Source of the DNA: CAMTWJ01 sp964643605
GTDB taxonomy: Bacteria; Patescibacteriota; Saccharimonadia; Saccharimonadales; 2-12-FULL-41-12
Direction: 5' to 3'
NCBI GenBank assembly: GCA_964643605.1
Contig: CAZXTF010000009.1
Span: 1 to 26,327 of the forward strand
Length of the DNA stretch: 26,327 bases
The notes beneath the pieces were generated by a model. The model searched no databases. It worked only from the letters and a program-made list of their open reading frames with translations, and had not been told where the DNA came from. Both the position numbers and the translations under genes were made by a program. The stretch's first letter is position 1. The number at the start of each line of letters is the position of its first letter. Positions 13,391-21,117 of the stretch are shown in pieces.

Positions 13391-14440
13391 ATGAGTGACG
13401 AAGAGAAAAAGCAGCGAACAACCCGTCGTTGGCGGATGGTTCTGACATGGTTTACCCTGATAGCTCTGGTTTTGCTGATATATTTCTTGCGTAACGAGAT
13501 AGCGGAGACATTTCACAACATTGGGCGTATAAATGCCTGGATGTTAATATTTTTGGTTATTTGGCAGCTACTGAACTATCACAGTTACACCATGCTGTAT
13601 AAACAGCAGTTTGCCATATTGGGTAAGAAGATTGGCTATAAACCGCTTTACAAATTGATGCTAGAGCTGAATTTTGTAAACCACGTTTTTCCAAGCGCTG
13701 GTCTGTCGGGCTTTTCCTATTTTGGTCTGCGCATGAAATCGATGGGTGTGAGTGCGGGTAAGTCGACATTAGTGCAGATGATGCGTTTTATCACTACTTT
13801 TATAACGTTTCAGATACTACTATTTGTGGGTTTATTTGCGTTAGCTATAAATGGCAAGGCCAATGATCTAACAATTTTGGTTGGTGGTTCTATTGCAACG
13901 CTAATTGTGGTGGGTACGCTTTTGATGATATATATTGTTGGCAGCCGCAAGCGTATAGACGTATTTTTGACACAAGCTACCAAGTTTTTGAACAAGCTTA
14001 TTCATCTGGTACGTCCTAAGTATCCCGAGACTATAAATATCGAATCTGCTCGTGGAGTCTTTTTAGAATTACACGAGAATTACAAAATTCTTACCAAAGA
14101 TTATCGTAAATTACGAGGGCCAATGTGGTGGGCATTTGTGGCAAATTTTACAGAAGTAGCGACGATATATGCAGTGTACTTGGCGTTTGGTCAGGCGGTA
14201 AATATTGGGGCAGTTATTTTAGCGTATGGAGTGGCTAACTTTGCTGGGATGATATCGGTATTACCGGGCGGAGTTGGTGTGTATGAAGCGCTAACGACTG
14301 CAGTTATGGCTACGGCTGGTGTATCGGCGGCGGTTAGTATCCCAGTAATTATTATGTATAGAGTGCTTACTATAATCATCCAATTGCCACCAGGCTATTA
14401 CTTTTATCATAAAGCCGTAAATCCCGGTAGAAAAAAATAG
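13391..14440 (+). CDS. YbhN/UPF0104-family integral membrane protein (MprF flippase-domain-like)
   Basis: Polytopic membrane protein of the lysylphosphatidylglycerol-synthase transmembrane/UPF0104 group; known members flip lipids or lie near envelope-lipid genes. The 349-aa protein has about 8 hydrophobic spans and the family hallmark PGGVGVYEA in the C-terminal half, plus the NHVFPSAGLSGFSYFGLR segment. It lacks the soluble aminoacyl-transfer domain of MprF, so it would be only the membrane half. Start ATG 13391 lies 9 bases after the -10 box of the bidirectional promoter. xseA begins one base after its stop, so it leads an operon with xseA-xseB and a methyltransferase gene. Substrate unknown. 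Confidence 0.9.
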   Translation: MSDEEKKQRTTRRWRMVLTWFTLIALVLLIYFLRNEIAETFHNIGRINAWMLIFLVIWQLLNYHSYTMLYKQQFAILGKKIGYKPLYKLMLELNFVNHVFPSAGLSGFSYFGLRMKSMGVSAGKSTLVQMMRFITTFITFQILLFVGLFALAINGKANDLTILVGGSIATLIVVGTLLMIYIVGSRKRIDVFLTQATKFLNKLIHLVRPKYPETINIESARGVFLELHENYKILTKDYRKLRGPMWWAFVANFTEVATIYAVYLAFGQAVNIGAVILAYGVANFAGMISVLPGGVGVYEALTTAVMATAGVSAAVSIPVIIMYRVLTIIIQLPPGYYFYHKAVNPGRKK

Positions 14441-14441
14441 C

Positions 14442-15557
14442 ATGTTAGGTTCTAGCCCCACATTTTCGGCATCGGAATTTGTAGCTGTTTTTAACCAGTC
14501 GGTGGAGATGATGTATCCGAGTGTACGGATAGTGGGCGAGCTGGCAAATTTTCGGGTGAGCCGGGGGCGTTGGGTGTACTTTGACTTAAAAGACGACTTC
14601 GCCAGCGTAAAGTTTTTTGGCGCTGTGCAACAGTTGCCTGGGCCGCTGGAGGAAGGGCTTGTCTTGGAGGTGACGGGTAGGCCACGATTGCATCCGAATT
14701 TTGGATTTAGTGTAAATATCGATGAGGTAAAAGTCTCTGGTGAAGGTTCGATTAAGAAAGCACAAAATCTGCTAGCTCAAAAACTGCAAGCCGAGGGGCT
14801 TTTTGACGAAGCTCGCAAACGAGTATTGCCGTTTGCCCCGAGTCATATTGGCGTAATTTCTTCGAAAGAGTCGGCAGCGCTAGCAGATTTTCGCAAAATT
14901 ATTGATGCAAGGTGGGGGAATGTACGTGTTGAGCTAGCAGATGTGCAGGTGCAAGGAGCAGATTCGCCTAAGCAGATTGTAGAGGCCATGCAGTTACTTA
15001 ACGAGCTGGCCGAACCACCGGAAGTTTTGGTTGTGATTCGAGGTGGTGGCAGTACAGATGACCTAGCAGCATATAGTACTGAGTCTGTGGTGCGAGCGAT
15101 AGCAGCGAGCCGTATCCCAACACTGGTGGCAATTGGGCATGAAACAGATGTAAGCTTGGCGGAGCTTGCAGCAGATAAGCGAGCAAGTACACCGAGTAAT
15201 GCTGCGGAGCTTTTGGTGCCAGACGGGGCGCACGAAAAAGCGGTTTTGCACTCGCAGGCAAAGAACCTGCGGACAACGATAGAGCAGCTGTTTAAACATG
15301 AGAATACAGAGTTAGCGCTGCGGAACGAACGACTCCAAGAGCTTGTTAAAAATTCTTTTGCCTCGTCAGGGCAATATGCTAATCGCCAAAAAGAATTATT
15401 GCGTTTACTTGACCCGAAAGCTCCGCTCAAACGGGGCTATGCGCTTGTTTATAAGAAAGATGATTCGCTGGTGCGTTCTCGTGAGTCGGTGCAAAATAAC
15501 GACGAGCTCCGACTAGTTGTGCAAGATGGTATGATAAAAGCAAAGGTAGATATGTAA
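14442..15557 (+). CDS. xseA: Exodeoxyribonuclease VII large subunit
   Basis: Catalytic subunit of the ATP-independent nuclease that degrades single-stranded DNA to oligonucleotides. The 371-aa protein has the N-terminal OB fold (about 1-100, VGELANFRVSRGRWVYFDLKD), then the catalytic domain with GVISSKESAALADF, VIRGGGSTDDLAAY, AIGHETDVSLAELAADKRASTPSNAAEL, and a helical C-terminal part with the terminal RGYALV motif. It is shorter than E. coli XseA (456 aa), with the shortfall in the coiled coil that binds XseB. Its start follows the upstream stop by 1 base with no Shine-Dalgarno motif, and its stop overlaps the xseB ATG by 1 base (TAATG). Confidence 0.95.
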   Translation: MLGSSPTFSASEFVAVFNQSVEMMYPSVRIVGELANFRVSRGRWVYFDLKDDFASVKFFGAVQQLPGPLEEGLVLEVTGRPRLHPNFGFSVNIDEVKVSGEGSIKKAQNLLAQKLQAEGLFDEARKRVLPFAPSHIGVISSKESAALADFRKIIDARWGNVRVELADVQVQGADSPKQIVEAMQLLNELAEPPEVLVVIRGGGSTDDLAAYSTESVVRAIAASRIPTLVAIGHETDVSLAELAADKRASTPSNAAELLVPDGAHEKAVLHSQAKNLRTTIEQLFKHENTELALRNERLQELVKNSFASSGQYANRQKELLRLLDPKAPLKRGYALVYKKDDSLVRSRESVQNNDELRLVVQDGMIKAKVDM

Positions 15558-15742
15558 TGGCGAAGTACCAAGATTTAAAGAATAAATTAGACGAGATTAT
15601 CGCACAGCTGGAGCGAGAAGATATTGATATTGATGAAGCGGTAAAACTGCACGGGGAAGGTCAAAAAGTAATTGCCAACCTGGAAAAATATTTGGAAAAA
15701 ACTAAGCATACTTTCGAGGTAGTTAAAAAAGGTAAGGCGTGA
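15557..15742 (+). CDS. xseB: Exodeoxyribonuclease VII small subunit
   Basis: Small helical subunit that binds the coiled coil of XseA. It is 61 aa, with the family pattern LDEIIAQLEREDIDIDEAVKLHGEG followed by a Lys/Glu-rich second helix. Start overlaps the xseA stop (TAATG) and its TGA stop overlaps the GTG start of the next gene (GTGA), so xseA-xseB-methyltransferase are translationally coupled. Confidence 0.93.
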   Translation: MAKYQDLKNKLDEIIAQLEREDIDIDEAVKLHGEGQKVIANLEKYLEKTKHTFEVVKKGKA

Positions 15743-16224
15743 TTGTTCTTGTTGCGCTTGGTCTAGTAGCTTTACTATTTTGTGTAGTTGTATTTTTTGG
15801 GGCGCCGTATTTGCCGACACTCAAGCCGCAGATTAAAGAAGCTTTGGAGCTGCTTGATTTAAAGCCAGGAGAGACCATGATCGAGCTTGGTTCTGGCGAT
15901 GGGCGGGTCCTGCGAGAGGCAGCAAAACAGGGTATAAACGTCACGGGCTACGAGATAAATCCGTTTTTGGTAGTGCTGGCGTATTTTGTGACGTTTAAAT
16001 ATCGTCAGAATGTAACGATTGTATGGGGAAATTACTGGAATAAAAAATTACCCAAAAGTGATGGAATTTTTGTATTCTTGCTAACTCGTTACATGAACAA
16101 ACTCGATCAAAAAATAAAGAGCTACCCCTATAAACCAGTCAAAGTAGCGAGTGTAGCGTTTCAAATCCCAGATAAAAAACCGGTGCAGAAAAAGGGCGGA
16201 GTATTTTTGTACCTGTATAAATAA
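15739..16224 (+). CDS. Membrane-anchored class I SAM methyltransferase (FAM173/ATPSC-KMT-like)
   Basis: The 161-aa protein has one N-terminal membrane helix (about 2-22) and then a compact SAM-binding domain: IELGSGDGR (about 49-57) for motif I and GYEINPFLV for the acidic loop, then NYWNKKLPKSDGIFVFL and a YMNKLDQKI segment. This order of one TM helix, ELGSGDGR, GYExNP, a D/N-x-W region and an xxMxxLxxK helix matches eukaryotic FAM173 proteins, which methylate a lysine in membrane proteins such as ATP-synthase subunit c. The target here is unknown. Start is GTG 15739, overlapping xseB. The domain is shorter than most class I methyltransferases, as in FAM173. The family link is by visual motif comparison only. 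Confidence 0.8.
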   Translation: MIVLVALGLVALLFCVVVFFGAPYLPTLKPQIKEALELLDLKPGETMIELGSGDGRVLREAAKQGINVTGYEINPFLVVLAYFVTFKYRQNVTIVWGNYWNKKLPKSDGIFVFLLTRYMNKLDQKIKSYPYKPVKVASVAFQIPDKKPVQKKGGVFLYLYK

Positions 16225-16225
16225 G

Positions 16226-16255
16226 TTGCATAGTTAGCCCCTGTTCAGTTACCAT
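16226..16255 (+). promoter_or_regulatory. Sigma70-like promoter, leaderless geometry
   Basis: TTGCAT (16226-16231), an 18-base spacer and TACCAT (16250-16255), then 7 bases to ATG 16263. Confidence 0.5.
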
Positions 16256-16262
16256 TAGCAGT

Positions 16263-16919
16263 ATGAAATTACAGTCTTCTGAGCGAGGGGGAATTAACAT
16301 ACTTCTAGTACCACTGATTTTTTCGGTATTGTTTTTCTTTGCTGCAGCTGGTTTTGGAGCGTGGGCTTACATGGAGCGACAAGATTATAAAGATCGTAGT
16401 GACAAGAAGTCTGCGGCGGCAGTAGCTGTAGCAGTAGAAAAAACAAAGAGCGAAAAAGATAATGAGTTTGTTGAAAAAGAAAAGGAGCCGCTCAAGCCGT
16501 ACAAGGGGCCTGAAGCACTCGGTAGTATCGCATTTAAATATCCAAAAACATGGAGTACATATGTTAATCAGACAGGCACTAATCAGATAACTATACTGTC
16601 TAACCCAGATACGGTTGTTGGCGGGCAAGGTTCTTCGTACGCACTGCGTGTAGAGGTGGTTCCGCAACAGTATGATGCTGTAGTAGGCGCCTTTGATAAC
16701 CTAGTAAAAACCAAGAAAGTCACTGCGACTGCCTATGCTTTACCAAAACTTCCAGAAACAGTAGGTTTACGTTTTGACGGAGCAATTACAACTGACAGGC
16801 AAGGTGCGATAGTTGTATTGCCGCTTCGAGACAAAACCATAAAAATTTCGACCGAATCTACAAATTTTGTAAAAGACTTTAACAGCATAATTTTGCCAAA
16901 CCTTACGTTCAATCCATAA
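16263..16919 (+). CDS. Membrane-anchored extracytoplasmic protein (PsbP-like fold possible)
   Basis: The 218-aa protein has a short cytoplasmic N-terminus, one membrane span (about 13-36), a charged Ala/Lys/Glu-rich stalk (about 40-78) and an outside domain (about 80-218) beginning GSIAFKYPKTWSTYV. The phrase FxYPxxW followed by alternating beta strands is common in small PsbP/MOG1-like domains attached to membrane anchors. No Cys or catalytic motif is visible. It precedes a kinase-like/receiver-like pair by 49 bases and could be a sensor or lipid-anchored partner, but that is guesswork. The start lies 7 bases after a -10 box. Confidence 0.75.
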   Translation: MKLQSSERGGINILLVPLIFSVLFFFAAAGFGAWAYMERQDYKDRSDKKSAAAVAVAVEKTKSEKDNEFVEKEKEPLKPYKGPEALGSIAFKYPKTWSTYVNQTGTNQITILSNPDTVVGGQGSSYALRVEVVPQQYDAVVGAFDNLVKTKKVTATAYALPKLPETVGLRFDGAITTDRQGAIVVLPLRDKTIKISTESTNFVKDFNSIILPNLTFNP

Positions 16920-16928
16920 GACTCCTCG

Positions 16929-16937
16929 TGCTATACT
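16929..16937 (+). promoter_or_regulatory. Extended -10 promoter for the pseudokinase operon
   Basis: TGC plus TATACT (16932-16937), with a possible -35 TTCAAT at 16908-16913 (18-base spacer). The leader of about 26 bases carries GAGGGA at 16952-16957 ahead of the TTG start at 16969. Confidence 0.55.
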
Positions 16938-16968
16938 TGAGAGAGTAAAAGCGAGGGATAAGTTCGTT

Positions 16969-17688
16969 TTGGGTGATAAACAAATTACGGGTGGTGAATT
17001 CCTTCAATCTGATCAGATTTTGAAGGGTTTGATTCGTGAACTTAAGAACCCGCTACTGCTAATTGCTCGTTCGAGCGAGCTAGCAACAGTGAATAGTTCG
17101 GCCATAGATTTAGCCGAGATAGAAAGAACGGCCGAGCAGGCGCTGCGCTTGATCGATAGATATTTGTTAACCGCTCAAAGCGAGTATGGGCAGAAAATGT
17201 TACCGCTTGCACCGGTGAGTCTTGGCTCGGTGTTTTATGAAGTTTCTGCAGAAATTGAATCTCTGGCACGGGCCAATAATTATGAGCTACAGGTTGATAC
17301 TCGGCATGTCGCACCGGTGATGGTAGACTCCCAGGCTACTCAGGCAGCATTGGGTAGCTTGAGCCAGATTATGATGGCCCCCCACAGTGGTAAAAAGGCC
17401 AAGATCTTACGGCTTAGTGCATTTAAAAAGCCAACTGGCCAGGTATTAGCTGGTGTGTTGGTAGCAGGTGCAGAGGGTTTTACAGAAGCTGAGCTTGTTC
17501 GGGCAGGAACATTGCAGGGCAATTCTTTTGCAGCACTTAATAAAGGCCCTGCAAGCAGTGGTATACATCTGGCAATTGCGCAGAGTTTGGCCAAAGCTAT
17601 GGGTGGACGAGTATTGCCAGTAAAGCGACTGCGCATGAAGGGGCTGGGGATCGAACTCGTAAAAAGTGAGCAGTTGAGTTTGATATGA
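16969..17688 (+). CDS. Degenerate histidine kinase (HisKA/HATPase-like) lacking the H-box histidine
   Basis: The 239-aa soluble protein follows histidine kinase layout without a sensor region. The dimerisation helix reads LIRELKNPLLLIARSSELA, where the family has LxHELRNPL: the phospho-accepting His is R23 (codon CGT). A second helix (about 46-68, ERTAEQALRLIDRYL) matches HisKA helix 2. The ATPase part (about 80-239) retains the C-terminal GIHLAIAQSLAKAMGGRV segment (G2-box-like region and helix), but the N-box NLLxNA is replaced by GSLSQIMM and a clear DxGxG G1 box is missing. It is therefore predicted to be unable to autophosphorylate. Start TTG 16969 has GAGGGA 11 bases upstream. The stop overlaps the receiver gene by 4 bases (ATGA). 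Confidence 0.8.
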   Translation: MGDKQITGGEFLQSDQILKGLIRELKNPLLLIARSSELATVNSSAIDLAEIERTAEQALRLIDRYLLTAQSEYGQKMLPLAPVSLGSVFYEVSAEIESLARANNYELQVDTRHVAPVMVDSQATQAALGSLSQIMMAPHSGKKAKILRLSAFKKPTGQVLAGVLVAGAEGFTEAELVRAGTLQGNSFAALNKGPASSGIHLAIAQSLAKAMGGRVLPVKRLRMKGLGIELVKSEQLSLI

Positions 17689-18065
17689 AAATCTTGGTTG
17701 TTGAGCCTCAAAAAGACCTAGGAAAGCTAATCGATAAGAGCCTGACGCTAAGTGGTATGGAGGTTATGCTGACAACCGACGCACAGACAGCAGTACATGC
17801 TGCCGAACAGGGTGTGGATGTGGTAGTGCTGGAACTAGCGCTGCCGGGCCATAACGGTGTGGAATTTTTATATGAATTTCGTTCGTACGATGACTGGCGG
17901 CACATACCAGTGGTGATTTATAGTCATATATCTTCCGAGGAAGCCGGCTTTGGGTCAGAAGTTTACCAGCGTTTTGGGATTAAAAAACATTTATATAAAC
18001 CGACAACTTCACTCCAAAAACTTGCAGATACAGTGCGAGGAGTAGCGCTTGAACCAACTCGTTAG
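17685..18065 (+). CDS. Degenerate receiver-domain protein with Asp to Glu at the phosphorylation site
   Basis: The 126-aa protein has the CheY fold pattern: VVEPQKDLG at the acidic pocket, a hydrophobic beta-3 strand ending VVVLELALPGHNGVEF, beta-4 VVIYSHIS and beta-5 HLYKP. The phospho-acceptor position is E50 (codon GAA), the acidic pocket is reduced to E7 followed by Pro, and the switch residue is S80; the Lys-Pro (K105-P106) is kept. Glu at this site often mimics the phosphorylated state, so the protein may be fixed on. There is no output domain. It is translationally coupled to the pseudokinase gene (4-base overlap), and its own end overlaps recO by 17 bases. Confidence 0.85.
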   Translation: MKILVVEPQKDLGKLIDKSLTLSGMEVMLTTDAQTAVHAAEQGVDVVVLELALPGHNGVEFLYEFRSYDDWRHIPVVIYSHISSEEAGFGSEVYQRFGIKKHLYKPTTSLQKLADTVRGVALEPTR

Positions 18066-18741
18066 TAAGTGTGTGGTGTTGCACCGAATTAATTACGGCG
18101 AGAAGGATCGTATCGTAACTTTGCTTACTAGCGACCATGGCAAAGTTCGTGTGCTGGCAAAAAGTGTGCGGTCGAACAAGAGCAAACTTGCTGGTGGGAT
18201 AGAGCTGTTTAGCGAAAGTACGGTGGGCCTTACAAAAAGTAAGGGTGACTTATATGTGCTGACGTCGAGTCGGCTCGACATGCATTATGAGAATATTGCC
18301 AAAGACTTACAGCGAACAATGCTGGGTTACGATTTTTTAAAAATAGTTAACAAGCTAACAGAAGATGGGGCAGGCGAAGAAATGTACAAAGTTTTGAGCG
18401 CTAGCCTTGCAGCATTAAATGATTTGGAGTTTTCAAAAGAGCTAGTAGAGCTTTGGTTTAACGTGCAGATTTTGCACGAAATTGGCAGTTTGCCAAACTT
18501 ACAAACTGCGCCCAATGGGCGAGATCTTGAGCAAGCAGATATGTACTCATTCGATTATGATAGCCATTGCTTCATCCCAAATAACAGAGGTATTTTTACT
18601 CAAAATCATATCAAGTTGCTTCGGCTTATCCTGAGTACAAAAAATCCACGAGTCTTGGTTCAAATTGAAAATATTGAAGATTTGGTGGGGCCAGTTCACC
18701 AGCTCTTTCACCAGCTCATCGAGCAGCATGTGCAGCGGTAA
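18049..18741 (+). CDS. recO: DNA repair protein RecO
   Basis: RecO anneals single-stranded DNA and, with RecR, helps load RecA in the RecFOR pathway. The 230-aa protein has the N-terminal OB fold with the family hallmarks VLHRINYGEKDRIVTLLTSDHGKV and AKSVRSNKSKLAGGIELF, then a helical C-terminal domain. The zinc-finger cysteines of some RecO proteins are absent (only isolated Cys are present). The start is TTG 18049, fixed by GAGGAG at 18037-18042 with 6-base spacing; it lies inside the receiver gene. The next gene, glyS, has its own -10 box. Confidence 0.92.
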   Translation: MNQLVSKCVVLHRINYGEKDRIVTLLTSDHGKVRVLAKSVRSNKSKLAGGIELFSESTVGLTKSKGDLYVLTSSRLDMHYENIAKDLQRTMLGYDFLKIVNKLTEDGAGEEMYKVLSASLAALNDLEFSKELVELWFNVQILHEIGSLPNLQTAPNGRDLEQADMYSFDYDSHCFIPNNRGIFTQNHIKLLRLILSTKNPRVLVQIENIEDLVGPVHQLFHQLIEQHVQR

Positions 18742-18767
18742 CTCTATGTTATCTGGGGTAACTGAGG

Positions 18768-18773
18768 TATAAT
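18768..18773 (+). promoter_or_regulatory. -10 box for glyS
   Basis: TATAAT, 10 bases before the ATG at 18784. Another ATG at 18776 is out of frame. The transcript would carry a leader of only a few bases, so no T-box riboswitch can be present. GGTAACT occurs twice with 20-base spacing upstream (18737 and 18757), possibly by chance. Confidence 0.6.
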
Positions 18774-18783
18774 TTATGCAATT

Positions 18784-20079
18784 ATGAGCGAAGTAAAAAT
18801 GGAAGATATCGTTAGTTTGTGTAAACGCCGTGGTTTTATTTATCAGGGTAGCGAAGTCTATGGCGGACTTTCTGGTACGTGGGATTACGGTCCACTTGGT
18901 GTGGCCCTGAAGCGTAATATACAGAACCTGTGGTGGAAGCGCTTTGTGGATGATCGAGATGACATGTACGGTGTGGACGCAGCGATTCTGATGAACCCCA
19001 AAGTCTGGCAGGCTAGTGGTCATGTCGATACGTTTACTGATCCATTGGTTGAGTGCAGTAACTGCAAAGGGCGTTTTCGGGCAGATCACTTAGAGGGTGA
19101 TAAGTGCCCAAGTTGCGGCAAGACAGGTACATTTGGCGAGCCACGAGCTTTTAATATGATGTTTAAAACCCATGTTGGTCCAACTGCAGACGACAACTCA
19201 ATTAGCTATCTGCGGCCAGAGACAGCGCAAGGAATCTTCACTAACTACAAAAACGTAGTGGACAGTTTTTACCCTGATTTACCGTTTGGTATTGCCCAGG
19301 TCGGCAAGGCGTTTCGTAATGAGATTAGCCCCCGAGATTTTGTGTTTCGTTCTCGTGAGTTCGAACAAATGGAGATCGAATATTTTGTGCACCCGGACAA
19401 GTGGGAAGAAGCTTTCGATAAGTGGGTGAGTGATATAAAAGCTTTCTTGAGCGAACTTGGTTTGCCAGAAAGCTCTGTGCACGAGCTAGAGGTGCCAGAA
19501 GAGGACAGAGCACACTACAGCAAGCGAACTATCGATTTCGAGTTTGACTTTCCGCACAAGCGAGACGAGCTACTCGGTCTGGCATATCGCACAGATTTTG
19601 ACCTTGGTAATATCCAGGACGCTTCTGGTAAGAGCATGGAATATCGACCAAAAGATGGCGCAGAGCCATTTGTGCCGCATGTGATCGAGCCAAGTTTTGG
19701 TGTTGAGCGAGCAATTGTAGCGGTTTTAACGAGCGCATATACAGAGGATGAAGTAAACGGCGAAAAGCGAACATACCTAAAGCTTCCGGCTCATTTGGCG
19801 CCTGTGCGAGTTGCTGTATCACCGCTTTTGAAGAACAAGCCAGAACTGGTAGAAAAAGCCCAAGAAGTCTATAAGACTCTCAAAAAAGAATTCGGTAACG
19901 TGATGTGGGACGACAACGGAAATATTGGTAAGCGATATCGACGCCAAGACGAGATCGGTACACCGTATTGTGTAGTGATCGACTTTGATACACTCGAAGA
20001 CGACACGGTAACAATTCGAGATCGAGGTACTACCGACCAAAAACGAGTCAAAATCGAAGAAATTGTCCAAGTAGTTTAG
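18784..20079 (+). CDS. glyS: Glycyl-tRNA synthetase (single-chain, dimeric class II type)
   Basis: Charges tRNA-Gly with glycine. The 431-aa protein is the alpha2-type enzyme shared with archaea, eukaryotes and many Gram-positives, not the alpha/beta enzyme of E. coli. Visible parts: the N-terminal SLCKRRGFIYQGSEVYGG segment and GTWDYGPLG, a zinc-binding CxxC pair (C91/C94 and C108/C111) in an insertion, motif 2 around FRNEISPRDFVFRSREFEQMEIE, class II motif 3 around PSFGVERAI, and a C-terminal anticodon-binding domain beginning near LAPVRVAVSPLL and ending IEEIVQVV. It is close to the minimum length for the family. The start is ATG 18784. Confidence 0.96.
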   Translation: MSEVKMEDIVSLCKRRGFIYQGSEVYGGLSGTWDYGPLGVALKRNIQNLWWKRFVDDRDDMYGVDAAILMNPKVWQASGHVDTFTDPLVECSNCKGRFRADHLEGDKCPSCGKTGTFGEPRAFNMMFKTHVGPTADDNSISYLRPETAQGIFTNYKNVVDSFYPDLPFGIAQVGKAFRNEISPRDFVFRSREFEQMEIEYFVHPDKWEEAFDKWVSDIKAFLSELGLPESSVHELEVPEEDRAHYSKRTIDFEFDFPHKRDELLGLAYRTDFDLGNIQDASGKSMEYRPKDGAEPFVPHVIEPSFGVERAIVAVLTSAYTEDEVNGEKRTYLKLPAHLAPVRVAVSPLLKNKPELVEKAQEVYKTLKKEFGNVMWDDNGNIGKRYRRQDEIGTPYCVVIDFDTLEDDTVTIRDRGTTDQKRVKIEEIVQVV

Positions 20080-20088
20080 TAGAACAGC

Positions 20089-20097
20089 TGTTACAAT
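20089..20097 (+). promoter_or_regulatory. Extended -10 promoter for the DMT transporter gene
   Basis: TG, one base, then TACAAT (20092-20097). It overlaps the 3' end of a 10-bp palindrome AACAGCTGTT (20083-20092). The leader of about 23 bases is A-rich and lacks a Shine-Dalgarno motif. Confidence 0.45.
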
Positions 20098-20126
20098 ATA
20101 TCTGTAGCTAAACAAGATAAAAACAT

Positions 20127-21050
20127 ATGCTCCCAGAATGGTTTCTTATAGCGCTGATCGCCCCCTTGATATGGGCCAGTAACTATCACATCGATAAGAT
20201 AGCTATTACTAAGTATGGCCGTGGCGTTAAGAGTTTGCAGCTAAGCCTAATAACTGGCCTAGCCGGTTTATGGGTAATTGTGTTGCTTATTTTTTTGGAC
20301 CCAAGCCGCATTACATCTTTACCGTCGTGGCAGCAAATTGTGCCGGTATTTCTTGGTGGGGTGTGTTATTTTTTCGGGGGATTACTATATTACAAAGGAC
20401 TTCGTAAAGAAGAAGTTACTCGAGTTGCACCACTATATTCGTTTTCTCCTATTATTGCTATTTTGTTGGGCGGAGCGTTATTGGGGGAGCATATATCGCC
20501 AGTTCACGCAGCAGGTATCTTGGTAGTTGTAGCTGGGGGGATACTAGTAGACAGCAGGGTAGTTAAACACATACTTCGTATCAATTGGCTAGTTATGCTT
20601 CTCATAATACTTTCAAGCACGTTTCTTATATTGGGTAGCATTGGCTTTAAGAAAACTGCCACAGGTTTGGGTTTTGCAGATACATTGTTGTGGTTCTTTG
20701 TTGGCTCTGTGCTAACAAGTTTTGTTATCCTATTAATTCCTAAAAACCGACAAGCATTTTTGCGCCTGTTTAAGACGTCAAAACGTCGGAAACTTCTTGG
20801 TATCCTACTACTGAGCAACATTATCGGTAATATAGGTAGAGCAGCGCACAATTATGCGATTTTACTGGTACCAATAGCATTTGTTCAGGCTGTTGAAGCT
20901 TTTGAGTCGGCCTTTGTGCTGGTTATAGCAGTACTACTGATGAGGTTCTTTAAAGGTTTGGAACCAGAAGACTTATCCAGAAAGGTTTTCTTGCAAAAAG
21001 CCTTGTCTGTCGTAGTTATAGTTTCTGGGTCCCTAATGCTTACCATATAA
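20127..21050 (+). CDS. DMT-superfamily (EamA-like) membrane transporter
   Basis: The 307-aa protein has about ten hydrophobic spans in two related halves, as in EamA/DMT permeases (each half about 5 TM). Typical features are a tryptophan-containing first helix (PLIWASNYHIDKIAI) and the helix 3-4 stretch LYYKGLRKEEVTRVAPLYSFSPIIAILLG, followed by GEHISPVHAAGILVVVAGGILV, a strong EamA-type pattern. The second half repeats it with VPIAFVQAVEAFESAFVLVIAVLL. The substrate cannot be told; family members export or import small metabolites such as amino acids. It appears to be a single gene with its own promoter. Confidence 0.88.
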   Translation: MLPEWFLIALIAPLIWASNYHIDKIAITKYGRGVKSLQLSLITGLAGLWVIVLLIFLDPSRITSLPSWQQIVPVFLGGVCYFFGGLLYYKGLRKEEVTRVAPLYSFSPIIAILLGGALLGEHISPVHAAGILVVVAGGILVDSRVVKHILRINWLVMLLIILSSTFLILGSIGFKKTATGLGFADTLLWFFVGSVLTSFVILLIPKNRQAFLRLFKTSKRRKLLGILLLSNIIGNIGRAAHNYAILLVPIAFVQAVEAFESAFVLVIAVLLMRFFKGLEPEDLSRKVFLQKALSVVVIVSGSLMLTI

Positions 21051-21101
21051 GACTTGTGTGTAGGCGCAATTAAAGCTTTATAAATTTTTTGCAAATTGGT
21101 G

Positions 21102-21107
21102 TATTAT
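21102..21107 (+). promoter_or_regulatory. -10 box, short or no leader
   Basis: TATTAT, 10 bases before ATG 21118. No clear -35 box is seen in the A/T-rich sequence upstream. Confidence 0.4.
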
Positions 21108-21117
21108 TAGCTTAATC

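Noticed and set aside
14843..15430. Minus-strand open frame of 195 codons opposite xseA
   Set aside because: xseA is well conserved on the plus strand; the antisense product looks like a compositional shadow.
18737..18763. Two GGTAACT repeats 20 bases apart upstream of glyS
   Set aside because: A 7-mer is expected a few times by chance in 26 kb and the first copy lies in the recO coding end; not enough to call a regulatory site.
20083..20092. Palindrome AACAGCTGTT before the DMT transporter gene
   Set aside because: Ten-base palindromes are expected many times by chance in a window of this size; kept only as a note on the promoter.
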